A stretch of DNA of 33,621 nt from the NCBI GenBank assembly GCA_947177005.1, contig CAMWSZ010000001.1, forward strand, positions 1 through 33,621, read 5' to 3'. A model generated the notes under the pieces. The model saw nothing but the letters and a program-made list of their open reading frames with translations. It ran no database searches and had not been told where the DNA came from. Shown here piece after piece: positions 26,501 to 33,621 of the stretch. This DNA is from an uncultured Clostridia bacterium. GTDB taxonomy: Bacteria; Bacillota; Clostridia; Oscillospirales; Oscillospiraceae. The position numbers and the translations under genes were made by a program. Each line of letters opens with the position of its first letter. Position 1 is the first letter of the stretch.

Positions 26501-27255
26501 CTTTGGGTAAAGTTCAGCTCAAAGGATTCAATTTCATGTGGTTCACGAACATATCCTGTACGGCAATAGTCCGCAAACCTATATGTTATTTGTTTCAGTG
26601 TAAAGAATTCACTTTCGGGAATAGTATCATGCTCAAAAATTTCCCGAGCCTCCTTGAGGGTGATTTGCGACAAAAGCTTGATACATCTCAGTCCTTTGTC
26701 GTAGACCATTTTATGTCCAAGCTCGGGCGGGAGAGCATAGGTATCTGGGTCTGCCGGAAAATACGGAATTACACAGTCGGTAACTTTTGCCGCCCGATAT
26801 GTTGCAAATTTAGCATTTCCGAATACATGGGAAGTATCGCCTTTAACAAGGAATGTAATTCCCATGGAAGACTGCATATATTGCGAGGCCATTCCGATTT
26901 CTTCGTCCAGATTTTCATTAGCTGTTTCGTCTGCTTCGTATGTATGTGAACTATTGGCTTTCTCTTGGGGCTGCTCTTTGGAGACATCCGGTGTATCTTC
27001 CAATTCGCCTGACTCTTCCGCATCCTCATCCGATGACAAAACAGGAAGTGTTTCGTCGTTGTCTTGATTGACTTGGTTTCCTTGCGGAAACAGTATTCCG
27101 ACTGAATAACGACTGTCCGGCCTTGCCGAAATCAATTCATGGTCAGCATCCGGAACGGAAAATTCAGATCCCGGCCCCATAATTTCGGATTTGATGGTTT
27201 GGATATATTCGTCTCTGGCGCTGATCAGCTGATGTCTAAGTTCATTTTCTGTCAT
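23572..27255 (-). CDS. drmA: DISARM helicase DrmA
   Basis: 1227 aa; Walker A FPTGGGKTEAYLGL, Walker B IIQDELHLISGALGTIVGLYE, C-terminal helicase motif ASSRVGRNYPGVVF. Confidence 0.92.
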   Translation of the reverse strand: MTENELRHQLISARDEYIQTIKSEIMGPGSEFSVPDADHELISARPDSRYSVGILFPQGNQVNQDNDETLPVLSSDEDAEESGELEDTPDVSKEQPQEKANSSHTYEADETANENLDEEIGMASQYMQSSMGITFLVKGDTSHVFGNAKFATYRAAKVTDCVIPYFPADPDTYALPPELGHKMVYDKGLRCIKLLSQITLKEAREIFEHDTIPESEFFTLKQITYRFADYCRTGYVREPHEIESFELNFTQSDYVEDERNKNLDHTPAKIVALRTRMGDDIWSITVMLVNALEESPAKPYHCIFQSKITISTQNNNFVFIESNPDADIDSMDEEEQSLALLYRDKKIYGTGLGTSVDWKIDDSGHGSIWSEFFPVREIPSMSFSLPENTRLTDRELSMKYLSDLSDASKDQRLCSMTALVDLYKSWVDDISEIAKKLDPQYQAAATRNIIDCRRAYKRMYSGIETLKTNENAYSAFLLANRAMFMQRVHLKMQADMSNEDRYDDDEEIAKRLLGLNYRTESDDNTKWRPFQIAFLLMDIDSIVSDTSEDRSIVDLIWFPTGGGKTEAYLGLTAFTIFYRKLSCLQESGGTAVIMRYTLRLLTAQQFTRAATLICACEYIRQDSLNREHKYPTYTLGNDPITIGLWIGGAHIPNKNDDAKYHLNKLISVSKPYYVRNEKERHNKFQVLKCPWCGTKMVKDEKGSRLVGAWGYAMRGKHFYMHCPHEECHFTARLPIQIIDDELYDTPPTLLFGTVDKFAMMPWDGRIGAFFSVGSNNRTPELIIQDELHLISGALGTIVGLYETAVDALCSQKGIRPKIIASTATIRKAKEQCSVLYNRDVMQFPAPGIDADDSFFAKEAPIDYAKGMYGRKYVGIMPSGKTKAMTEIRMMAAMLQRTDMMDLPYVVKDKLWTLTVYFNSLRDLGKASTLVDDDVKDFIVRTANRFFTTRRLIIGADELTSRVSTTELNETLDKLEKVEYSEENRAAKRYASNILLATNMISVGIDVARLNVMLMMGQPKLTSEYIQASSRVGRNYPGVVFVQYDATKSRDRSHYERFRSYHESYYRFVEPTGATPFSKPSRERALHAILATIIRFKARLSQDKDAGYFDSEYHQDIIREVEQYIINRVREINNRASNGAKDDVSAISREIQEFIEKWQSLVDECATAEGHPLLYFGRRFMVKSPSDEDHRLLKQYNSSGHDPALNTLTSMRNVDTPVPGQVVVWEDN

Positions 27256-27257
27256 AG

Positions 27258-29888
27258 CTAACCCTCCGACTCACTAATTGGTCTATTTACAAGATTGATC
27301 GGTACATTCATAACTTCATCCAAATACAGAATACTGTCTATTTCCATAATTTCGGAGAGATTTTCCACATTGTCATAGACAACTTCAAAAATACTTCCGG
27401 CAGGAGGGACATGTCCGCTAAGTTTGTCATTGATAGCTTTTGCAATAAGGCTCAATATCTCTCTGCGTTCATGACGCACAATATTGCACCCTTCAAAATA
27501 GCTACGAGGGTCTTTCATAAGATACGGGTCTTGCGTCATATTCGCTATCTGTTCAAAAGTCTTTTCCTTTCTTGGCCCTACGATATGACTATCTTCGGTA
27601 AGCCACTGCCGTACCGCCATCGTAGTAAGAGAACTGCCGTACTCTTTCAGCTTCCGCGCAAGTGTTTGGTAAGTGTACCCATTTTTTTCTTTGTACTCAC
27701 GCAAAACTTCTTTCCAGTAAAACGCTTTTTCTGTGGCATCAATAATCTGTTCGTTCAGGCGGCGCAAGGAGATAAGTTGATCATATATGTAATCAACGAT
27801 ATTGTGGGTATAGTCATTCCTTTTTACAAAGACAAGCAGATCACCGGGAGATAATTTCTCTACCGAAGTCTCGGCTACAGTTCCAGCATTAGAATCAAAC
27901 ACAATAGGGCCGTAGAACTTAGAAAACAGTATCCTCTCTCCTGTAGTAAAAACACCGACATAACGCACCTCAGATACCACATCTCTGGCACTCCCATCCA
28001 TAGCACTTGAAACCAGTTTTTTAATATCAAACGAGCCAATGTTTTCAATATATTGATCAAGATCAGTGGTTTCAGACATAATAATGTCGATTTCCTCTGG
28101 GCTTTCAACATCCTTATTTTGTACATCTTCTTCGTATACTTCGCCTTTTTGTACGCTTATGTGACGATTCAGCTGCCGAGACAGTTTTTCTGCCTTATAT
28201 TGCCTGTGACGAAATGTTTTCCCTTCACAGTCATATAAGAGAACATCAACTGTTTTCGCCGAATAGCATTGGAGCACATTGAACCGCTTGCTTCCTATAT
28301 CTCCAATAACCAGGATATAGTCATATTCATCTGCAATATTAAACCTGTTTACCGTCGTTAATTTAGGCTTTGGCTCTGGCAAGTTGATGAACCAAGGCAT
28401 ATCCATAATCACATCGGCATAGTATGCTTTCGGCAATACTATTGCTATATTTGCCCCCTTACGCATTTCGATGCGCCGATGCATAAAATCACACTTTGGT
28501 GATGATGTTTTTAAATTGCCATATTGCAATTCTAAATCATCGACAATCTGACTACATATTTCTTTCATTGAACCAGCTGTACCAGAAATTTCCCGTAGAC
28601 TTTGGATTCGCGCATATGGAGAAACAACGGCAGAATGTAGTTGCTTGGAGCGAATCGCTTCTTCCAGACAATCCATGGGAAACGGAGCTGTGGTGAGTAT
28701 ATTCAACAGCGTGTATGCGGATAAAATATAATCTTCTTTTTTGTCATTTGCCCAATTAGATTGTTTTAACAACATCAAATTTCTTTTTATCTGTTTATAT
28801 TTATCCCAGCCCATACCGCCGCCAATATTAACTGCTATAACTTCATTATGTAGTACATTTGCTACCTGACGATATAACTCGTCCGTCAATGTATTATGAG
28901 ATGTTTTCCGAGTGACACTTTGAGAAAGGAACTCCTTTGTACAGGCAAAAATAGACGAATCGGTATACAAATTCAGTATATTCTCACATAATTCCGCTCT
29001 CATCGGAGAAGTAATATGAGCAAAACGCAATGACTTTCTCCGAAGCAAATCCGCCAATTCCGTCGCGTTTTCGATCGGTGAAGTCAGTCCCGAGACCAGA
29101 AGTCCGACGACCTTTTTTCCGGTTCTGTCCAAAACCAGATCCCTTGCCGTTCCTATCTTTCCGGTCACCTTTAACACCGCTTCCGTTTTTGTCGGATTGA
29201 TGCCGAATTGAGATACCGATCCGCCGGATGTGTAGTATGATGCCGGGACAAGGTCGGAAAGCCCAATCCGCTTCCCGTCCCCATATACGATAAGGAGCTT
29301 TCGATAAATATCGGAGAACTCGGCACGATCCGCCACGACTACGACCGAGGTATCAATCTCTACCGGAACATCGGATATGGGAATGCCGTACACGTACGAG
29401 AAAAAATCCGCCCGATTCGTTTTCCTGCGGCGTACGCCCCGCCCGTCCGTTTTCGAGGATGTTCCGTAATAGGGTCTGATGGCGTGTTTATTTTTCTCAT
29501 AGGGTTCGTAGTGGATGCGGTTTCCGTTCATTCCCCTGCCGTCCTGCTCAAGAACGATATGGACTTTTCCTTCTATGTTTTTTGTTCCCTTCCATCGATA
29601 CCGCTCGTTTTGGAACATAACGATATCGCCGACATTCAATGCGGCTAAAATATCGTCGTTCGTGTTCAGGTTATAGGCGAACGCGCCGAGACTGACAGTG
29701 ACAACGGAAATGATATCGAAGCAAACGGAACCAGTATGCAACGCGAAACTGACGCTCCGATCCTGTACCGAAAGAGAACCAGCAAAAAAACTTACATACC
29801 GTCTTAAAATATCCTCTTTGGAGATTAAAGCATCACCGTAGAAGATATCGCACTTTTCAAGCAAATTTCCCAATACGTTTTCCGGCAT
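27258..29888 (-). CDS. drmE: DISARM DrmE-like protein
   Basis: Large ORF between a C5 MTase and drmA, the position of class 2 drmE; N-terminus MPENVLGNLLEKCDIFYGDALISKEDILRRYVSFFAGSL with GGAGGT RBS upstream of ATG 29888 (track start 29945). Confidence 0.72.
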   Translation of the reverse strand: MPENVLGNLLEKCDIFYGDALISKEDILRRYVSFFAGSLSVQDRSVSFALHTGSVCFDIISVVTVSLGAFAYNLNTNDDILAALNVGDIVMFQNERYRWKGTKNIEGKVHIVLEQDGRGMNGNRIHYEPYEKNKHAIRPYYGTSSKTDGRGVRRRKTNRADFFSYVYGIPISDVPVEIDTSVVVVADRAEFSDIYRKLLIVYGDGKRIGLSDLVPASYYTSGGSVSQFGINPTKTEAVLKVTGKIGTARDLVLDRTGKKVVGLLVSGLTSPIENATELADLLRRKSLRFAHITSPMRAELCENILNLYTDSSIFACTKEFLSQSVTRKTSHNTLTDELYRQVANVLHNEVIAVNIGGGMGWDKYKQIKRNLMLLKQSNWANDKKEDYILSAYTLLNILTTAPFPMDCLEEAIRSKQLHSAVVSPYARIQSLREISGTAGSMKEICSQIVDDLELQYGNLKTSSPKCDFMHRRIEMRKGANIAIVLPKAYYADVIMDMPWFINLPEPKPKLTTVNRFNIADEYDYILVIGDIGSKRFNVLQCYSAKTVDVLLYDCEGKTFRHRQYKAEKLSRQLNRHISVQKGEVYEEDVQNKDVESPEEIDIIMSETTDLDQYIENIGSFDIKKLVSSAMDGSARDVVSEVRYVGVFTTGERILFSKFYGPIVFDSNAGTVAETSVEKLSPGDLLVFVKRNDYTHNIVDYIYDQLISLRRLNEQIIDATEKAFYWKEVLREYKEKNGYTYQTLARKLKEYGSSLTTMAVRQWLTEDSHIVGPRKEKTFEQIANMTQDPYLMKDPRSYFEGCNIVRHERREILSLIAKAINDKLSGHVPPAGSIFEVVYDNVENLSEIMEIDSILYLDEVMNVPINLVNRPISESEG

Positions 29889-29931
29889 GACCCTTACCTC
29901 CGATCCCCGAAATATATGTGCGATGTTTTGG

Positions 29932-31653
29932 TTAATCCGCCACAATCAACTTATATCGGGAGTATCTTCCATGTGTAACAAGCTCAAGCTTTTCTTTTAA
30001 GACTAGGTTTCTGAGTAAGTACATCGCATGATTATTTGTAAAACCAAATGTCTCTACAACATCACGCTTCGTTATATATTCTTTGCGTGTTGCAAGTGCA
30101 ATAATATTATCCGATTCGGTAGGCATCAGTATGGCAAGACATCTTACCATAAATTCAGCCATTATCTTAACGGCAGGAATCGTAACAGAATTTCCAAACT
30201 GCTTATATCTCTGCACATTTGGTATAGTGTCGGGAAAAGAAAACCTGTCTACACCTTCTTCGTCAATAAACGCATAGTTTACAAATCCTTGTAATTTTCC
30301 CCATTCTTCCGGCGTCATCACCCGAATACCTTTATCGTTGAGTGGTGTTTTTTTTCCTACAATTGTCATGCCTGCAATTCCGTCTATTGGATCATAGACC
30401 AGATTACGTTCTCGTCCAGAACCTCCTGTAGCGAGCAATGTATTTGCAATCGGATGCTCTATTCCTTCTTCGTTCAAAATGCGATAGCCAAATCCATATC
30501 CCTTTTTTTCTTGGCGGTCTCTATGCTTGATTAAAGTATCCAAATATCCTGACGCCATGTAGTATTTGGGCAACACATTATGATCAAGTATCGCATTAAT
30601 ATCTTCGTATAAAACGACAGCTCCTTGTGTGGGTAGGACATCTGGTAACTTTGAAAAAAGACTTTGAGGGAAACGCTCTTTGTCAAAACCTATGATATAT
30701 GTTCGCGGGCGATTTTGTGGAACCCCAAATTCCCGTGAATTTCGGACAAACTCTTTTGATGAATACACTAAGGAGCCATCTTCATCCATACCTACTCCAA
30801 TTATATGGTAATTAAGATCGCACACCAATGTATTAAGTATTGTTTTAATGGTTCTACCTTTGTCATGAGTAACAAGGTGTCCTACATTTTCAAGAAAAAA
30901 AGCACACGGCCGTGAACGGCCAATAATATCTGCAATATGGAAAAAAATCTGACCTTTTTCTTCGTTTTCAAAGCCTTCTTCACGCCCGACTCTGCTGAAT
31001 GTTTGACAGGGAAAACCAGCCAAAAGGACATCATAAGAGATTTCTTCTAACTGTCTTTTGAAATCCTCTGAGGTTAAATCATTATGAGGATTTTCGCCAA
31101 ACAAATGCTCATATGTCTGGCAGGCATATTTATCAATCTCGGCTGACATAACATTTTGAAACCATCCAGTCATCTCAAACGCTCTGCGGATGCCTCCAAT
31201 CCCGGCGCACAAATCAATCGTTTTGTAGGGCCGTCCAGGAAATTCATGCAATTTCGTCTCAATAGCATCTGCACAGGCAGAAAGATTTTTCTTTATTTGA
31301 TGCCCCCAAAACCGAAGGACAATCCACCCGTTTGCTCTTAGCCTTGCAGTGACATCCGCATCACGAGCCATATTCTTTTCAATCTTTGCAATCCAAAAGG
31401 CTCGGTTGCTCTTTATCTCATTTTGTGCCTTTTCCCAATTATAGCCGTGCCAAAAGTCACCATCACAGAAAACAGCAATCTTTCGGGCAGGAAAAGCTAT
31501 ATCTGGTTTTCCAATAATGGTTTTGACATTTCTGGAAAACGATCTGATACCACGGCGAATAAGCTCAGCACATAACGCAGTTTCTAATGCGGTATCCGAA
31601 TTTTTTACATGACTCATATTTGTATGTATTTGTTCCTTTGTCTTCTTTCCCAT
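29932..31653 (-). CDS. drmMII: Vsr-like endonuclease / C5-cytosine methyltransferase / winged-helix fusion (DrmMII-like)
   Basis: Residues 1-~140 Vsr-like: NMSHVKNSDTALE...GKPDIAFPARKIAVFCDGDFWHGYNW...FWIAKIEKNMARDADVTARLRANGWIVLRFWGHQIKKNL. Then C5 MTase motifs I (DLCAGIGGIRRAFE), IV (GFPCQTFSRVG), VI (FFLENVG), VIII (QNRPRTYIIGF), X (GNSVTIPAVKIMAEFM). Start at ATG 31653 after GAGGTGAT. Confidence 0.9.
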   Translation of the reverse strand: MGKKTKEQIHTNMSHVKNSDTALETALCAELIRRGIRSFSRNVKTIIGKPDIAFPARKIAVFCDGDFWHGYNWEKAQNEIKSNRAFWIAKIEKNMARDADVTARLRANGWIVLRFWGHQIKKNLSACADAIETKLHEFPGRPYKTIDLCAGIGGIRRAFEMTGWFQNVMSAEIDKYACQTYEHLFGENPHNDLTSEDFKRQLEEISYDVLLAGFPCQTFSRVGREEGFENEEKGQIFFHIADIIGRSRPCAFFLENVGHLVTHDKGRTIKTILNTLVCDLNYHIIGVGMDEDGSLVYSSKEFVRNSREFGVPQNRPRTYIIGFDKERFPQSLFSKLPDVLPTQGAVVLYEDINAILDHNVLPKYYMASGYLDTLIKHRDRQEKKGYGFGYRILNEEGIEHPIANTLLATGGSGRERNLVYDPIDGIAGMTIVGKKTPLNDKGIRVMTPEEWGKLQGFVNYAFIDEEGVDRFSFPDTIPNVQRYKQFGNSVTIPAVKIMAEFMVRCLAILMPTESDNIIALATRKEYITKRDVVETFGFTNNHAMYLLRNLVLKEKLELVTHGRYSRYKLIVAD

Positions 31654-31712
31654 AACGGCATCACCTCGCATTCCTTCAAAATTTTGGCTAGAGCTTTCTC
31701 CCCTATTCCATA

Positions 31713-32147
31713 TTACAATAACGCCAACTCAGTATCGGTAAACTTACCGCTCTTTTTTAAGAGCTTCTTCAGACACTCCTTAAAGACAGCTTTTGCTGTG
31801 CTGTTTGCCGCTTCACGGGCATAAATGTATCCGACAACAATGCGCAACTGTTTTTCTATGTCCACAACTGTAACTTGATCGAAAAATTCACGATTGACTC
31901 TATATACGCATAATCCGGTAATAAGTACAGTGTTATTGATAAAATTAGAATACTCCATTAAATATTCCTGGAGCGTATTCCACATAGTCATTTTATCCTG
32001 AGACCTAACTGCATCAAACGCTTTTTGACTTTTCCTATTTGATGCCATAACAGTATGAGTCATTTCCGCTGCGGCTTTTGCAAGTTCTGCGGCTTTTAAC
32101 GATTTTTCTTCATAACGAATTTGAAGTTCCTGAAGTTTTTCTTCCAT
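31713..32147 (-). CDS. Uncharacterised helical protein, first gene of the DISARM operon
   Basis: MEEKLQELQIRYEEKSLKAAELAKAAAEMTHTVMASNRKSQKAFDAVRS...; GAGGATTGAAA-ATG; 59-bp gap to the MTase start codon, same strand. Confidence 0.75.
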   Translation of the reverse strand: MEEKLQELQIRYEEKSLKAAELAKAAAEMTHTVMASNRKSQKAFDAVRSQDKMTMWNTLQEYLMEYSNFINNTVLITGLCVYRVNREFFDQVTVVDIEKQLRIVVGYIYAREAANSTAKAVFKECLKKLLKKSGKFTDTELALL

Positions 32148-32226
32148 TTTCAATCCTCACATATGAGTTTAGTAATAGCTACTATTTTTCTCATAATCTT
32201 TTGAGCAACCGTGATGCTAGCGGTGT

Positions 32227-32590
32227 CTATTGTAAAATTATAGCATATTTTTGCCCGAATATCAATCCCTGTTGGAGGTCTCCGCGTATTTTATAATTCT
32301 GCTTGCTGCTTGGCAGAAATGTAATCTTAATGCGGCTTTGCAATTTGCGTCTCATGGCATACTCTACCAGATCCTGTGCATTACCCAAATGCCACGCATA
32401 AGCGATCAGATAATCGCTGTGTTCTACCATATAGCGGTTGGCTCGGATGATAGCGGCCCGCTTAGGAACCATCTCCATCCTCGACGGGTAGAACGTGCCA
32501 TCAAAACCAGGTAGCGTTGGGGTAGAGCGATCATACGGATGATAGGGGAGCAGTAAACTGAGCGTCACCTCTATGTGACGCTTCTGCCTG
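32227..32590 (-). pseudogene. SLOG-family protein, C-terminal fragment
   Basis: Minus-strand RHIEVTLSLLLPYHPYDRSTPTLPGFDGTFYPSRMEMVPKRAAIIRANRYMVEHSDYLIAYAWHLGNAQDLVEYAMRR; N-terminal part displaced (see 32695-32833). Confidence 0.7.
32237..32265 (-). promoter_or_regulatory. Promoter of the DISARM operon
   Basis: Minus strand TTGATA (32265-32260), 17-nt spacer ending in TGC, TATAAT (32242-32237): near-consensus with extended -10. Confidence 0.7.
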
Positions 32591-32658
32591 TTAAAAAAGT
32601 GATTTCTAATGATAAAAAGACATCAAAAGTTGCCGTATAAGCGATACCGACTGTACTA

Positions 32659-32682
32659 CCACAACTTATTCCACAACTTATT
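32659..32682. repeat. Tandem 12-bp duplication CCACAACTTATT x2
   Basis: Two exact adjacent copies, 32659-32670 and 32671-32682, within the sequence separating the two SLOG fragments. Confidence 0.85.
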
Positions 32683-32694
32683 TTGACAGTTCAA

Positions 32695-32833
32695 TTAAAG
32701 GAAACGAGTCGTTTTTGACGCTTTGACGCAGCGTACCGCCATGCCGTCAAAACGTTCATACATCCCTACAACGAAATCCGTCACGCCATACTCTGTAATA
32801 TGCCGTTCTACCTCATCATCAAGAATCGTCACA
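32695..32833 (-). pseudogene. SLOG-family protein, N-proximal fragment
   Basis: Minus-strand VTILDDEVERHITEYGVTDFVVGMYERFDGMAVRCVKASKTTRFL*; reads as the missing upstream part of the 32227-32590 fragment. Confidence 0.6.
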
Positions 32834-32858
32834 GACTATCAGAAGTCCTTCGATGTCC

Positions 32859-33030
32859 GATGAAAAAGCGCAGCGCAACCACATATACACTTCAAGTAAA
32901 AGGCGGTATTAGCAGTTCGACGATCCGCCGTCTGAAAGCGGGAGAGTCCGTATCCACAAATACCTTGGAGACACTTTGTAAAATATCGGAATGCGAACTT
33001 CAGGATATTGTCAAATATTTGCCGGATTAG
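32859..33030 (+). pseudogene. XRE-type HTH regulator, N-terminally truncated or rearranged
   Basis: MKKRSATTYTLQVKGGISSSTIRRLKAGESVSTNTLETLCKISECELQDIVKYLPD; upstream residues of the track ORF overlap the antisense SLOG fragment and do not look HTH-like. Confidence 0.6.
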
Positions 33031-33041
33031 GGGTGCTGATA

Positions 33042-33621
33042 TTACCGTTCCTGATCCCGCCTGTTCGTATGGCGATGTCGATGTTTGTAATCTTGCTTAA
33101 CTGACTGCTGGAGCTTCTCCCGAATAGACATCGGCTCCACTACCTCATCCAGCAAGTCCGCAACATCTTTCTGGCTCTGAACCAGTAGGATGGAATCAAA
33201 CTTTTTTCGATAAGTAGCCTGGAGACGATGAACCGTCTCATGTTCTTTGCCAGGGCGAATTGCTTGGCGGGCAGTTTCCAATTCTGTGGTATCCATATCT
33301 GACGCCTGCTGCTGTAGCTCAGTATACTGTGCCAATGCCACGTCCAGTTCAGCAGTATATTTGTCCTCCTGCTGGTTCAGCTTTTCCAGAGAAGATTCCA
33401 TAGAAGCAATACGTTTTCTGATCCCCTCCATACCGTGATCGTCCTTACAATCTAATTGATTGAACAACAGAGCCTTTTCGCTTTTTAGTTCCTCAATATC
33501 CTCAGTCAGTACAGTGATTTTTTGTGCCAGCGAACGATGCTTGAACACTTGGATTGCCGGAACAGCTTTCTTTTCCTCCAACAACGCACGGCGTTCACGA
33601 ATCTTGCCCTTGAGCTGATTA
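33042..33621 (-). CDS. Relaxase/mobilisation protein (MobA/MobL-like) C-terminal region, 5' end outside window
   Basis: Frame open to the window edge (NQLKGKIRERRALLEEKKAVPAIQVFKHRSLAQKITVLTEDIEELKSEKALLFNQL...); coiled-coil tail typical of clostridial ICE/IME relaxases. Confidence 0.65.
   Translation of the reverse strand, partial: NQLKGKIRERRALLEEKKAVPAIQVFKHRSLAQKITVLTEDIEELKSEKALLFNQLDCKDDHGMEGIRKRIASMESSLEKLNQQEDKYTAELDVALAQYTELQQQASDMDTTELETARQAIRPGKEHETVHRLQATYRKKFDSILLVQSQKDVADLLDEVVEPMSIREKLQQSVKQDYKHRHRHTNRRDQER

Noticed and set aside
23689-26949. Plus-strand ORFs inside drmA
   Set aside because: Antisense to a continuous 1227-codon helicase gene; no recognisable features.
32561-32582. 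AGCGTCAC-ctctat-GTGACGCT hairpin as a regulatory element
   Set aside because: Lies within the coding part of the SLOG fragment, short and without T-tract; no support for function.
1-33621. CRISPR arrays, tRNA or rRNA genes
   Set aside because: No regularly spaced direct repeats and no tRNA- or rRNA-like sequence were recognised by eye; a tRNAscan/CRISPR search was not possible.

Overview
The window reads as four blocks. (1) 1-653: 3' end of a host transketolase C-terminal-half gene, followed by a terminator. (2) 762-21138: a phage-derived module. A minus-strand DUF5067-like membrane-anchored protein and an XRE/CI-like repressor diverge from one long plus-strand operon (2254-21138) holding packaging, head, tail, fibre and lysis genes. 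No integrase or replication genes lie between repressor and terminase. The repressor and late promoters are both TTGACA-N17-TATAAT, and an 11-bp inverted repeat brackets the late -10 box. (3) 21306-21569: degenerate serine-recombinase fragments on the minus strand. (4) 21719-32147: a minus-strand class 2-like DISARM operon: unknown helical ORF, Vsr-like nuclease/C5-methyltransferase/wHTH fusion (DrmMII-like), DrmE-like, DrmA and DrmB. No drmC is present in the window. It is flanked on the right by a broken SLOG-family gene, an XRE remnant and the C-terminus of a relaxase (ICE/IME backbone). The main points for follow-up are the Vsr-DrmMII fusion combined with drmC absence, the unknown first gene of the DISARM operon, compositional mosaicism inside drmE, and the possibility that the compact structural cluster is a PBSX/GTA-like domesticated particle. 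All family assignments come from reading sequence motifs by eye; no database search was run.
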